Assembly (NCBI RefSeq): GCF_001704295.1
Contig: NZ_CP012334.1
Location: 1,190,084 to 1,254,083, forward strand
DNA length: 64,000 bases
Direction of reading: 5' to 3'
Source: Bordetella sp. H567
GTDB lineage: Bacteria; Pseudomonadota; Gammaproteobacteria; Burkholderiales; Burkholderiaceae_B
The position numbers and the translations under genes were made by a program. Shown piece after piece: positions 7,896 through 16,209 of this stretch (position 1 is its first letter; each line of letters opens with the position of its first letter). A model generated the notes under the pieces. That model worked only from the letters and a program-made list of their open reading frames with translations, was not told the origin of the DNA and searched no databases.

Positions 7896-9862
7896 TCCCC
7901 GAACTTGGCCTGCTGGCTTTGATCCTGGCGCTATGCCTTTCCCTGGTGCAAGCCAGCGTCCCGCTCGCCGGGGCGTGGCGCGGCGAGCGGCGCTGGATGG
8001 CGCTGGCGCGACCTGCCGCCTGGGGGCAACTGACGTTCCTGGTCTTCTCGTTCGCCTGCCTGGCTCAGGCTTTCCTGACCGACGATTTCTCGGTCGCGTA
8101 TGTGGCGGAAAACTCCAACAGCATGCTGCCCTGGTACTACAAGTTCAGCGCGATCTGGGGCTCGCACGAGGGTTCGCTGCTGCTATGGGTGTTGATACTG
8201 TCCGGCTGGACATCCGCGGTCTCGCTCGGCTCCCGCCAATTGCCGGAGGCGATGCTGGCGCGGGTTCTGGCCGTGATGGGCATGATCAGTACCGGATTCC
8301 TGCTGTTCCTGATCGGCACCTCCAACCCTTTCGCGCGCTTGCTACCCAATGTCCCCGCCGATGGCCGAGACCTCAATCCGCTGCTGCAGGACATCGGCCT
8401 GATCGTCCATCCGCCCATACTGTACATGGGCTACGTCGGCTTCTCGGTCGCGTTCGCCTTCGCCATCGCGGCCCTGCTGGACGGCAAGCTGGACGCTGCC
8501 TGGGCACGCTGGTCGCGCCCCTGGACTACCGTGGCCTGGGCCTTTCTGGGCGTGGGCATCGCCCTCGGGTCATGGTGGGCCTATGCCGAGCTGGGTTGGG
8601 GTAGTTGGTGGTTCTGGGATCCCGTCGAGAACGCGTCCTTCATGCCGTGGCTGGTCGGCGCGGCCTTGATCCACTCGCTGGCGGCGACCGAGAAACGCGG
8701 CGTGTTCAAGAGCTGGACCGTGCTGCTCGCGATCGCCGCGTTCTCGCTCAGCTTGTTGGGCACTTTCCTGGTCCGCTCGGGTGTGCTGACCTCCGTGCAC
8801 GCCTTCGCCACCGATCCGGCGCGCGGCGTCTTCGTGCTGGCGTTCCTGCTTGCGGTGGTAGGCGGCTCGCTTGCGTTATTCGCGCTACGGGCGCCCGTCG
8901 TCAAGAGCGAGGCCGGCTTCGATATCTTGTCGCGCGAGACGCTGCTATTGGTCAACAACCTGCTGCTGTCGGTCGCGGCGGCCATGGTCCTGCTGGGTAC
9001 GCTCTATCCCTTGATTCTCGACGCCCTGACGGGCGCCAAGCTGTCGGTCGGCCCACCGTACTTCAATGCGATGTTCGTGCCGCTGATGGCGCTGCTGATG
9101 GTCACCGCCGCCGTCGGCATGCTGGCGCGCTGGAAAGGCACGCCGGTGCGCTGGCTGGCCCGCATGCTTGCTCCCGTGCTGGCGGCCAGCCTGTTGGTCG
9201 CGCTGGCCGCGGCGACGCTGCATGGCCGGTCGCGCTGGGCGGTGGCAATGGGCTGCCTGCTGGCCGCGTGGATCGTGTTCGCCGGCGTGCGCGACATTCT
9301 CGACAAGACGCGCAACACCGGGCTGCGCAAGGGCTTGCCGGCCTTGGGGCGCAGCTATTGGGGCATGCAGCTGGGCCACCTGGGCTTCGCCGTGTGCGTC
9401 TTGGGAGTCGTGTTGGCCAGTGCGGGAAGCCTCGAGCGCGAGTTGCGCATGGCGCCGGGCAGCACTGTCGAACTGGGCCATTATCAGTTCGTGTTCGAGG
9501 GTACGAGCCCCCTGCAGGGGCCCAACTACAGCGGGGACCGCGGCAGTGTAAGGGTCATGCACGATGGCCGGGAGGTCGCGATGCTGTATCCCGAAAAACG
9601 CGTGTACAACGCCCAGCGAACCCAGACGACCGAGGCCGGAATCCAGGGCGGCTTCATTCGCGACCTGTTCGTGGCATTGGGAGAGCCGTTGGGCGGCGGA
9701 GCCTGGGCAGTGCGGGTACAGATAAAGCCGTTCGTGCGTTGGATCTGGCTGGGTGCGCTGATGATGGCCCTCGGCGGCCTGCTCGCGGCGGCCGATCGGC
9801 GCTATCGCGCCAGGGTGGCACGGCCGGTAGCGGACATGCGCATGGCCGGAGCGCGGCCGTGA
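7892..9862 (+). CDS. ccmF: cytochrome c haem lyase subunit CcmF
   Basis: Large inner-membrane protein (656 residues, many membrane spans) that with CcmH/I joins haem to apocytochromes. The WWD domain [19 protein letters not shown] lies near residue 235, and conserved histidines occur in [14 protein letters not shown] and [13 protein letters not shown]. The start ATG at 7892 sits in the ccmE stop (ATGA). Full length for the family, no frameshift. Confidence 0.97.
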   Translation: MIPELGLLALILALCLSLVQASVPLAGAWRGERRWMALARPAAWGQLTFLVFSFACLAQAFLTDDFSVAYVAENSNSMLPWYYKFSAIWGSHEGSLLLWVLILSGWTSAVSLGSRQLPEAMLARVLAVMGMISTGFLLFLIGTSNPFARLLPNVPADGRDLNPLLQDIGLIVHPPILYMGYVGFSVAFAFAIAALLDGKLDAAWARWSRPWTTVAWAFLGVGIALGSWWAYAELGWGSWWFWDPVENASFMPWLVGAALIHSLAATEKRGVFKSWTVLLAIAAFSLSLLGTFLVRSGVLTSVHAFATDPARGVFVLAFLLAVVGGSLALFALRAPVVKSEAGFDILSRETLLLVNNLLLSVAAAMVLLGTLYPLILDALTGAKLSVGPPYFNAMFVPLMALLMVTAAVGMLARWKGTPVRWLARMLAPVLAASLLVALAAATLHGRSRWAVAMGCLLAAWIVFAGVRDILDKTRNTGLRKGLPALGRSYWGMQLGHLGFAVCVLGVVLASAGSLERELRMAPGSTVELGHYQFVFEGTSPLQGPNYSGDRGSVRVMHDGREVAMLYPEKRVYNAQRTQTTEAGIQGGFIRDLFVALGEPLGGGAWAVRVQIKPFVRWIWLGALMMALGGLLAAADRRYRARVARPVADMRMAGARP

Positions 9863-10398
9863 AGCGATTGCTGTTGCTCCTGCCGCTGGCGGTGTTCCTG
9901 ATCATCGCGGTATTGCTGTATCGCGGCCTGTTCCTCGATCCAACCCGGCTGCCCTCCGCCCTCATCGGCAAGCCCTTCCCGGTCTTCTCTTTACCGGATA
10001 TCGACGCGCCGTCGCACATGCTGACGCGCGACGATTTCAAGGCGCGCCCGGCACTGGTGAACGTCTGGGCGACATGGTGTCCATCCTGTCGCCAGGAACA
10101 CCCGGTGTTGACGAGGCTGGCCGAGCAGGGGGTCTACATCTATGGCGTCAATTACAAGGACGACCGGAATGCGGCGCGGCGCTGGCTGCAGACGTTGCGC
10201 AACCCATACCGGCTGACCATCGAGGATGCCGCCGGCACACTGGGCCTGGACCTGGGCGTTTATGGTGCTCCCGAGACCTTCTTCATCGACGCGCGCGGCA
10301 TCGTTCGCGCCAAGTACGTAGGCGCCATCGACGAGCGCGTCTGGCGTGAAGAATTGGCGCCCATCTACGACAAGCTGCTACGGGAGGCGGCGCCATGA
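9859..10398 (+). CDS. ccmG: thiol:disulfide interchange protein CcmG (DsbE)
   Basis: Periplasmic membrane-anchored thioredoxin-fold protein that keeps apocytochrome CxxCH cysteines reduced. The 179 residues hold an N-terminal anchor (LLLLLPLAVFLIIAVLLY), VNVWATWCPSCRQEHPVL with active-site Cys-Pro-Ser-Cys, and the GVYGAPETFFID segment with the cis-Pro loop typical of CcmG. GTG start overlapping the ccmF stop. The active site reads WCPSC where WCxxC variants are usual in this family. Confidence 0.95.
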   Translation: MKRLLLLLPLAVFLIIAVLLYRGLFLDPTRLPSALIGKPFPVFSLPDIDAPSHMLTRDDFKARPALVNVWATWCPSCRQEHPVLTRLAEQGVYIYGVNYKDDRNAARRWLQTLRNPYRLTIEDAAGTLGLDLGVYGAPETFFIDARGIVRAKYVGAIDERVWREELAPIYDKLLREAAP

Positions 10399-10883
10399 AG
10401 CGCCTGATCGTTGCGATCGTCCTGGGGCTAGGGCTTTTGGGCGGCAGCCATGCCGCCATCGATGCCCGCGAACCCGCCGACGAAAGCCAGCGTCAACGCT
10501 ATTACGAGCTGTCCTCGGTACTACGCTGCCCCAAGTGCCAGAACCAGAACATCGCGGACTCGAGCGCGCCCATCGCACAGGATCTGCGTGGCGAAATCCA
10601 GCGCATGCTGGGTGAAGGCCGAAGCGACGAACAGATCATCGAGTTCATGGTCGCCCGCTATGGCGATTTCGTGCTGTACGACCCGCCGCTGTCCTCCCAC
10701 ACGCTGCTTCTATGGTTCGGTCCGGCCGCGCTGCTGCTGGCCGGCGGCGTCGCCGTGGCCGCCATCGTCGCAAGCAGGCGCCGTTCTCGTTCGGGCGCCG
10801 CGCGGCCCTTGTCGGACGCCGAGCGGCGTCGCCTGGCCGGCCTTCTGCAAGACCCCAGCCTATCCATCGAGCAAGATCCATGA
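10395..10883 (+). CDS. ccmH: cytochrome c maturation protein CcmH
   Basis: Periplasmic, C-terminally anchored thiol oxidoreductase acting with CcmG and CcmF on the apocytochrome CxxCH site. The 162 residues have a cleavable signal (MKRLIVAIVLGLGLLGGSHA) and the CcmH redox motif LRCPKCQNQNIADS at about residue 45. A three-helix bundle with VARYGDFVLYDPP follows, then a membrane helix (LLLWFGPAALLLAGGVAVAA). This is the short CcmH type; the TPR part is the separate ccmI gene. Overlaps its neighbours by four bases. Confidence 0.95.
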   Translation: MKRLIVAIVLGLGLLGGSHAAIDAREPADESQRQRYYELSSVLRCPKCQNQNIADSSAPIAQDLRGEIQRMLGEGRSDEQIIEFMVARYGDFVLYDPPLSSHTLLLWFGPAALLLAGGVAVAAIVASRRRSRSGAARPLSDAERRRLAGLLQDPSLSIEQDP

Positions 10884-11758
10884 CCGCTTTCTGGCTCTAC
10901 GCGGGGTTGCTGTTCGCGGCAGCCCTGGCCTTCATCCTCGTGCCCCAGCTGCAGCTCACGCGCAGCCGCGCCGGTACCAACCGCCTCGGTATGAATGTGG
11001 CGCTCTACCGGGAACGTCTGCGCGAACTGGAAATACAGCACGACGCCGGTACGCTGGACGCGGGACAACTCGCGGCGGGGCGCGTGGAGGCGGCACGCGA
11101 CTTGTTGGACGATGCACAGCGCGCCGACCCCGCCGCCGGGGTCTCGCGGAGTCGGGCAATTCCGGTGCTCGCGGCGCTCGCCACGCCGCTGCTGGGATGT
11201 GCGCTGTATCTGCACTGGGGCTCGCTGGACCAGCTTTTGCAGCCACGCCAACAGACCGGCCAGGTCGCGCAAAGTATCGGGAACATCACTACGCGCCTGG
11301 AAGGATTGCTAGCCGCGTCACCCGACTCGGCCGAGGGTTGGTCCTTGCTGGGACGCGCCTACACGGTCCAGGGTCGCATGGGCGAAGCCGCCCACGCGTT
11401 CGAGCGCGCGGCCACCTTGGCGGGGCGTCCGCCGGAGCTCCTGGGGCGCTGGGCCGAGGCCTGGTATTACGCGGGCGGTCGTCAATGGACGCCTCAGCTG
11501 CAGGCGCTGACCGACGAAGCCTTGGCCGCCAATCCGCACGAGGCGACCGCGTTGAGGCTGGCGGGCATGGCCGCGTTCCAGTCCGGTCGCTACCCCGAGG
11601 CAGCCTCCTATTGGGAACGCCTGGCGGCCACTCTGCCCGAGGGAGATCCGAGTCGCGCCGCTGTCGACGTCGACATCGGACGCGCTCGTGCGCTGGAAAG
11701 CCAGCCGCCGCAAGGAACAAGCGGCGCCGTGGCCCAGCCTAGCGGTATCGATCGATGA
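10880..11758 (+). CDS. ccmI: cytochrome c maturation TPR protein CcmI (CycH)
   Basis: Apocytochrome chaperone completing the haem lyase complex. The 292 residues have two N-terminal membrane helices (residues 3-22 and about 95-112) around a cytoplasmic leucine-rich loop (YRERLRELEIQHDAGTLD). A periplasmic TPR domain follows (SAEGWSLLGRAYTVQGRMGEA, EATALRLAGMAAFQSGRYPEA). The C-terminus is short compared with long CcmI forms. It is the last ccm gene; its 3' end overlaps the convergent MocR gene by 20 bases, leaving no room for a terminator between them. Confidence 0.92.
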   Translation: MTAFWLYAGLLFAAALAFILVPQLQLTRSRAGTNRLGMNVALYRERLRELEIQHDAGTLDAGQLAAGRVEAARDLLDDAQRADPAAGVSRSRAIPVLAALATPLLGCALYLHWGSLDQLLQPRQQTGQVAQSIGNITTRLEGLLAASPDSAEGWSLLGRAYTVQGRMGEAAHAFERAATLAGRPPELLGRWAEAWYYAGGRQWTPQLQALTDEALAANPHEATALRLAGMAAFQSGRYPEAASYWERLAATLPEGDPSRAAVDVDIGRARALESQPPQGTSGAVAQPSGIDR

Positions 11759-13148
11759 TCTTGAATAGTTGGCGGCACGACGCTGCGACGTGGTGTGCAG
11801 GCGCGGTGGCGACCCCGAGCAAAAGACCGGGCAAGGCCAGCGATGGGGCCGCGAACCACGCGGACAAAGGGGAGGGGGCCATGCCCATGGTCATCGCTTC
11901 CCGCACGATTTGCACGTCCGGCGCGCCGTCGGGGAGCCGGAGAAGGACGGCCAGGCCGGCATTGACCCACTCCGCGTCGCGGATACGCAGCTGCTCGCAT
12001 AGCGCGTCCTGCTGGCCGGAATAGAGACGTTTGAGCCGGCGAACGCGCCGGACGTAGTGGCCATCGCGCATGAAGCGAGCGGTGGCGAGTTGGACTACCG
12101 GTGAGGGCGCGGGGGCGAGCGTTGCCGCGACCTCGGCGAAAGCGTTGGCCAGGTCGGTCGGCGCCACGATGAATCCAAGGCGCAGCCCCGGGCTGATCGT
12201 CTTGCTGAAGGAGCCTATATGGATAACACGTTTTCCCTCATCCAGGGATGCCAAGGCAGGTGCCGGCCTGCCTTGCAGTTGCAGCTCGCTGAGGTAGTCG
12301 TCTTCGATGATCCAGGCGTCGCTGGAGGCCGCCCATTCAAGCAGCTGAAGCCGTCGCCGCAGGGACAGGGTCGAACCCAAGGGCGCTTGTTGACCGGGCG
12401 TCACGACGACCAGCGCGGCGTCCGCGGCGTTCTCGATCCCATATCCCACGTCGATGCCTTCCGCATCCACGGGTACCGGCACGATATTCAAGCGGGCCAG
12501 CTCCAGGCCTTTTCGAGTGACCATGAAACCAGGTTCTTCCATCCATGCTTTCTTACCGTCCAAACCCAGCACCCGCAGTGCAAGTCCCAAGCCGGAGATG
12601 TATCCCGAAGTGATGAACACCTGCTCCGGGTAGCAGTGGAGGTTTCTGGCGATGGAGAGATAGCCGGCGATCTCCCTGCGCAGCTCGACTTCCCCTCGGG
12701 GATCGGGATAGAGCAGGGACGATAAACCTCCCGTCTTCAGTAGATTGGATGAGCGTGCACGTGCAAACAGCTTTTCCGGCAGGCCTTCGAACGCGGGAAT
12801 GCCGAGCTGGAAGATGGCCGGCCCGGCGTTCATCTCCTGATAGGACTGCATGAAAGCGCCGAGCCGTGGTGCTTCGGGCTGGCCGCCGGCGGTACGGGGC
12901 CGTGGGGCCACTCGGGTACCGCCCGCGCGGAAGGTTTCGATCATTTGCGCGTCGGACAACCGTTCATATGCCGCTTGTACCGTACCGCGCGCCACGCCGA
13001 GCTGCGCCGCCAGGTCCAGCCACGACGGCAGGCGGGTGCCAGGTGCGAGCAGGCCTGATTCTATGGCCCTGCTGATGCTCATGCGTATCTGTTCCGACAG
13101 GGAGAGCTTCGCCGTCCGGTCCAGCTGTATCCGCAGGTTTGAAGCCAT
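11739..13148 (-). CDS. MocR/PdxR-type GntR regulator with aminotransferase domain
   Basis: Transcription factor with an N-terminal GntR winged helix (SEQIRMSISRAIESGLLAPG, LGVARGTVQAAYERL) and a C-terminal fold-type I aminotransferase domain that senses PLP or an amine adduct. The PLP-lysine region reads HIGSFSKTISPGLRLGFI (catalytic Lys after Ser), and IIEDDYLSEL holds the cofactor-contact Asp. It has 469 residues from ATG 13148; GTG at 13163 would add five. Divergent from the nitroreductase at 13294, with TTCATaccATGAA at 13190-13202 between them as a possible operator. The target may be that nitroreductase; no PLP-synthesis gene is near. Confidence 0.88.
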   Translation of the reverse strand: MASNLRIQLDRTAKLSLSEQIRMSISRAIESGLLAPGTRLPSWLDLAAQLGVARGTVQAAYERLSDAQMIETFRAGGTRVAPRPRTAGGQPEAPRLGAFMQSYQEMNAGPAIFQLGIPAFEGLPEKLFARARSSNLLKTGGLSSLLYPDPRGEVELRREIAGYLSIARNLHCYPEQVFITSGYISGLGLALRVLGLDGKKAWMEEPGFMVTRKGLELARLNIVPVPVDAEGIDVGYGIENAADAALVVVTPGQQAPLGSTLSLRRRLQLLEWAASSDAWIIEDDYLSELQLQGRPAPALASLDEGKRVIHIGSFSKTISPGLRLGFIVAPTDLANAFAEVAATLAPAPSPVVQLATARFMRDGHYVRRVRRLKRLYSGQQDALCEQLRIRDAEWVNAGLAVLLRLPDGAPDVQIVREAMTMGMAPSPLSAWFAAPSLALPGLLLGVATAPAHHVAASCRQLFKIIDRYR

Positions 13149-13293
13149 ATGCTTAGTACACACAAAAATGAGGAGTCTTGGTTCTTCAGTTCATACCATG
13201 AATCGTACAGAATTCCGCCATCAACGCGGGAAGAAATCCGACCACCATCGTTCTCTTGCACCTCAACCTATCCCTTGATCCACAGGAATAAGC

Positions 13294-13929
13294 ATGACCG
13301 ACAGAATCACCGCGACCAATGCCGTTATCGACTGCATACTGAGCCGCAGCGCCGCCAAGTATTACGATCCGACCGCCACCCTGAGCGACGAGCAGATCTC
13401 CGAGCTGGTGCGCATCGGAACCAGTGCGCCGACATCCTTCCACCTGCAGAACTGGCGCTTCATCGCCGTACGTTCGCCTGAAGCCAAGGCCCGGCTGCGG
13501 CCCATCGCCTGGGATCAGCCCGCGACCACCGATGCGGCCGTTACTTTCATCGTGTGCGGCCAGTTGGTGGAGACCAGCGTAATACCTGAGCGCCTGGCAC
13601 CGCTGGTGGCAGCGGGCGTCATGCCGGCAGCCATGGTGCCGGAGTGGGAGATCCCCGCACGCAATCTGTATATGGCCTACCCGCAGCGCCGACGCGACGA
13701 GGCCATACGCACCGCCACCTTTGGTGCCGCGGCGATGATCTATGCGGCTCGCTCCATGGGCCTGGGCTCCACGCCGATGATCGGTTTCGACGACGAAGCC
13801 GTGCACCGCGAGTTTGGATTGGCCCAGGACGAGGTGCCGGTCATGCTCTTGTCCGTCGGAGCGGAGCGGCCGGGCAACTGGGCGCAGAAGCCGCGCATGC
13901 CGGTGTCGGCTGTGCTGGAGCTCGTTTGA
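13294..13929 (+). CDS. nitroreductase family flavoprotein
   Basis: FMN-dependent cytoplasmic oxidoreductase of 211 residues, using NAD(P)H to reduce nitroaromatics, quinones or related electrophiles. Family marks are SRSAAKYYDPTATLSDEQI near residue 18, APTSFHLQNWRFIAV (FMN phosphate-binding region) and AARSMGLGSTPMIGFDDEAV. The C-terminus is the usual KPRMPVSAVLEL. AGGAATAAGC precedes the ATG. It heads a plus-strand series with azoreductase and AhpD-like genes and is divergent from MocR. Confidence 0.88.
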   Translation: MTDRITATNAVIDCILSRSAAKYYDPTATLSDEQISELVRIGTSAPTSFHLQNWRFIAVRSPEAKARLRPIAWDQPATTDAAVTFIVCGQLVETSVIPERLAPLVAAGVMPAAMVPEWEIPARNLYMAYPQRRRDEAIRTATFGAAAMIYAARSMGLGSTPMIGFDDEAVHREFGLAQDEVPVMLLSVGAERPGNWAQKPRMPVSAVLELV

Positions 13930-13955
13930 TCAATCGTAAATCCGGTGTCTTGTGC

Positions 13956-14039
13956 ATGCCACGCTGGCAAAGGACCGCTGCGCTGAAGCCGGAGCAGGGG
14001 TTCGAGTCCATCATCGGTTTTGCGAGGACGCTGAAGTAA
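13956..14039 (+). pseudogene. 27-codon reading frame resembling the AhpD N-terminus
   Basis: Short frame MPRWQRTAALKPEQGFES... ending in TAA just before azoR. The run RTAALKPE matches residues 3-10 of the AhpD-like protein encoded at 14715. At DNA level the match spans about 26 bases with five differences, all in third codon positions. After that the similarity stops. It could be the 5' stub of a deleted, more divergent AhpD paralogue; it could equally be a small translated leader of azoR. No ribosome site is clear. Confidence 0.3.
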
Positions 14040-14044
14040 CGCGC

Positions 14045-14677
14045 ATGAACATCCTCCACATCGATTGCAGCCCGCGACCGACGTCGCACAGCCGACGGCT
14101 GTCGGCGGCAGTTGTCGAAAAGCTACTCACGCTACTGCCCGATGCGCAGATCATCCGCCGGGACCTGGGATATGAACCGATACCGCATGCCGGCGCGGAC
14201 TATGCCGCCGCGCTGGCGTCGCCCGCGACGCTGGCGGCCGTAGGGCGGTCCACCGAATCGGTGCAGCTGTCCGAGCAGCTCATTCAAGAGATCGAGCGAT
14301 CCGGTGTCGTTGTCATCGGCACGCCGATGAACAACTTCACGATCCCCTCGGTCCTGAAGGCGTGGATCGACCAGATCCTGCGTGTCGGCCGCACGATGAA
14401 GTCCACGCCGGCCGGCAAGGTCGGGATGCTCCGGGACCGACCGGTTTTCGTCGGGATCGCTTCGGGCGGCGTGTTCACCGGTGACGGCGCCAATCAAACG
14501 GATTTCCTCACGCCCTATCTTTCCGCCGCACTCGACTGTATCGGTCTCAAGACAGTCCATTACCTGCCTTTGCAGGCCACCGCTCTCATCGATGAGGCGC
14601 GCGCGGCCGAAGTCCGCCACTCGCTTGTCGCGACGATAGAACCCGCGATGCTCGGCCGCGTGCGGGACCTCGCTTAA
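14045..14677 (+). CDS. azoR: FMN-dependent NADH-azoreductase
   Basis: Flavodoxin-fold quinone/azo reductase of 210 residues performing two-electron reduction of quinones and azo compounds, which avoids semiquinone radicals. The N-terminus MNILHIDCSPRPTSHSRRL is the FMN phosphate loop, followed by IGTPMNNFTIPSVLKAWIDQ and IASGGVFTG, as in AzoR. ATG 14045 gives the full family N-terminus; upstream frame is not conserved. It is 37 bases ahead of the AhpD-like gene and probably co-transcribed. Confidence 0.9.
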   Translation: MNILHIDCSPRPTSHSRRLSAAVVEKLLTLLPDAQIIRRDLGYEPIPHAGADYAAALASPATLAAVGRSTESVQLSEQLIQEIERSGVVVIGTPMNNFTIPSVLKAWIDQILRVGRTMKSTPAGKVGMLRDRPVFVGIASGGVFTGDGANQTDFLTPYLSAALDCIGLKTVHYLPLQATALIDEARAAEVRHSLVATIEPAMLGRVRDLA

Positions 14678-14714
14678 GTATCCGTATAACCCGCAATTCA
14701 TAAGGAAGACGACA

Positions 14715-15260
14715 ATGGCAAGAACTGCCGCCCTGAAGCCGGAACACGTGCCGGCGGAATCGAAAGCGACGCTCGATGCGTTCAGCAAGGGCCTGGGGTT
14801 CACCCCCACGATGATGGCGAGCTTTGCGCAAAGCCCCATCGCCTTCAACGCCTGGGCGACCCTGCTGGGCTCGCTGAGCAAGGCGCTGGACGTGAAGACG
14901 CGAGACAGCATCGGTCTCGCTGTATCGGAAGTGAATGGCTGCGACTACTGCCTGACGGTGCATAGCTTTACGGCCGAACATATGGCCAAGCTGCCGGCCG
15001 ACGAGATCGTTCTGGCCCGCAAAGGCCATGCCAAGGATCCCAAGCGCGACGCCGCGCTGCAGTTCGCGCGCAAGGTCATCGAGACCCGCGGCCAGGTCGG
15101 CGATGCCGATCTGAAGGCCGTGCGCGATGCCGGCTACACGGACGCGAACATCATGGAAATCGTCGCACTGGTGGCCATGTACTCGCTGACCAACTTTTTC
15201 AATAACGTGTTCGATCCCGAGAAGGACTTTCCCGCCGTTACGCCGGCCGGCTCCATCTGA
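14715..15260 (+). CDS. AhpD-like peroxidase (carboxymuconolactone decarboxylase family), copy 1
   Basis: Alkylhydroperoxidase-like all-alpha protein of 181 residues, with the redox motif EVNGCDYCLTVHSF (E...CxxC...H) at about residues 73-86. This is the AhpD proton-relay and peroxide-reducing site. AGGAAGACGAC precedes the ATG. The gene is almost identical to the one at 21668: nine differences in 546 bases, seven of them in the first and last 25 bases and only two silent ones between. The encoded proteins differ at residue 6 (Ala/Pro) and near the C-terminus (GSI/GEI). That pattern points to recent gene conversion. An element with interleaved inverted repeats and a terminator follow. Confidence 0.9.
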   Translation: MARTAALKPEHVPAESKATLDAFSKGLGFTPTMMASFAQSPIAFNAWATLLGSLSKALDVKTRDSIGLAVSEVNGCDYCLTVHSFTAEHMAKLPADEIVLARKGHAKDPKRDAALQFARKVIETRGQVGDADLKAVRDAGYTDANIMEIVALVAMYSLTNFFNNVFDPEKDFPAVTPAGSI

Positions 15261-15269
15261 CCGGTGTCC

Positions 15270-15330
15270 GCTCGCATCGGTCCTGTCCCTGGGGGCCGGA
15301 CGGCGTCATGTGATGCGAGCCTGACCCCCA
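15270..15330 (+). promoter_or_regulatory. interleaved inverted-repeat element, copy 1 (candidate structured RNA)
   Basis: Arm A GCTCGCATC (15270-15278) pairs with A' GATGCGAGC (15312-15320). Arm B TGGGGG (15290-15295) lies inside that loop and pairs with B' CCCCCA (15325-15330) outside it, giving the order A-B-A'-B', as in an H-type pseudoknot. B' abuts the 5' arm of the terminator at 15330. A related element with different but still complementary B arms follows the second AhpD gene. It may be an RNA switch for the SDR gene, or a protein site; no known family was recognised. Confidence 0.5.
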
Positions 15331-15380
15331 AAGCCCGGAGGCACCCATGGAGAGTTTTGGGAACGCGTCCGGGCTTTTTT
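15330..15380 (+). terminator. intrinsic terminator upstream of the SDR gene
   Basis: AAAGCCCGGA (15330-15339) pairs perfectly with TCCGGGCTTT (15368-15377), and the descending arm runs into six T residues. It lies after the AhpD gene and 55 bases before the SDR start, so it either ends the AhpD transcript or attenuates transcription into the SDR gene. Confidence 0.75.
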
Positions 15381-15434
15381 GCATGCACAGACAATCCGCG
15401 TTGAAGCGGAGAGATCATTTTCAGGGGTAGAGCT

Positions 15435-16145
15435 GTGAACACGTCACAGAAGGTTGTCGTCGTGACCGGTGCTTCGCAAGGCATCGGCGCGGAAGTCGTC
15501 AAGGCATTCCGAAAGCACGATTGCCGCATCGTCGCAACCTCGCGCTCGATCGAGCCGTCGAACGACGAGAATATCCTGAGCATCGCCGGTGATATCGGCG
15601 ATCCAGAGACCGCGCAACGCGTCATTTCCGCCGGCGTTGCACGATTTGGCCGCATCGATACGCTGGTGAACAATGCCGGCATCTACATCGGGAAGCCTTT
15701 CACCGAACACACCGCCGAAGACTACGCCGCCGTGATGAACGTGAACATGGCGGGCTTCTATCACATCACGCAACGCGCGATCGCCGAGATGGAAAAGCAT
15801 GGCAGCGGCCACGTGGTGAGCGTCACGACCACCATAGACCAGGTGGCGATCAGCGGGGTCTACTCGGTCTTGGCGGCCATGACGAAGGGCGGCATCAATG
15901 CAGCCACGAAGTCGCTGGCAATCGAGTACGCGAAGAAGGGCATCCGTGTGAACGCCGTCGCGCCGGGGAACATAAAGACGCCCATGCACGCCCCGCAGAA
16001 CCACGATGCGCTGGCAGCTTTCCAGCCTATCGGGCGGATGGGCGAAACCAGCGATATCGCCAACGCCATCCTGTTCCTGGACTCGGCGCCGTTCATCACC
16101 GGAGAAATCCTGCATGTCGACGGTGGCCAAAGTGCCGGCCGCTGA
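15435..16145 (+). CDS. short-chain dehydrogenase/reductase-like protein with altered active site
   Basis: Classical-size SDR (236 residues) with the cofactor motif TGASQGIGAEV, NNAG at residue 77 and IRVNAVAPGNIKTPM. GTG start at 15435 behind AGGGGTAGAGC. The catalytic region is unusual: SGVYSVLAAMTKGGINAATKS keeps the Lys, but the residue four before it is Ala, and the only Tyr is eight before. The usual NISS serine segment reads SVTTT. It may be a divergent SDR subfamily with a changed reaction, or a non-catalytic binder of NAD(P)H. It follows AhpD copy 1 and precedes the RclR-like gene; stress-related function is inferred from context. Confidence 0.8.
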   Translation: MNTSQKVVVVTGASQGIGAEVVKAFRKHDCRIVATSRSIEPSNDENILSIAGDIGDPETAQRVISAGVARFGRIDTLVNNAGIYIGKPFTEHTAEDYAAVMNVNMAGFYHITQRAIAEMEKHGSGHVVSVTTTIDQVAISGVYSVLAAMTKGGINAATKSLAIEYAKKGIRVNAVAPGNIKTPMHAPQNHDALAAFQPIGRMGETSDIANAILFLDSAPFITGEILHVDGGQSAGR

Positions 16146-16209
16146 GAGGGCCCGGGAGCATCCCGTGCAATCAGTCCTGCCTGGCGCGCCCCGTGCGGGG
16201 CCTCGTCCC

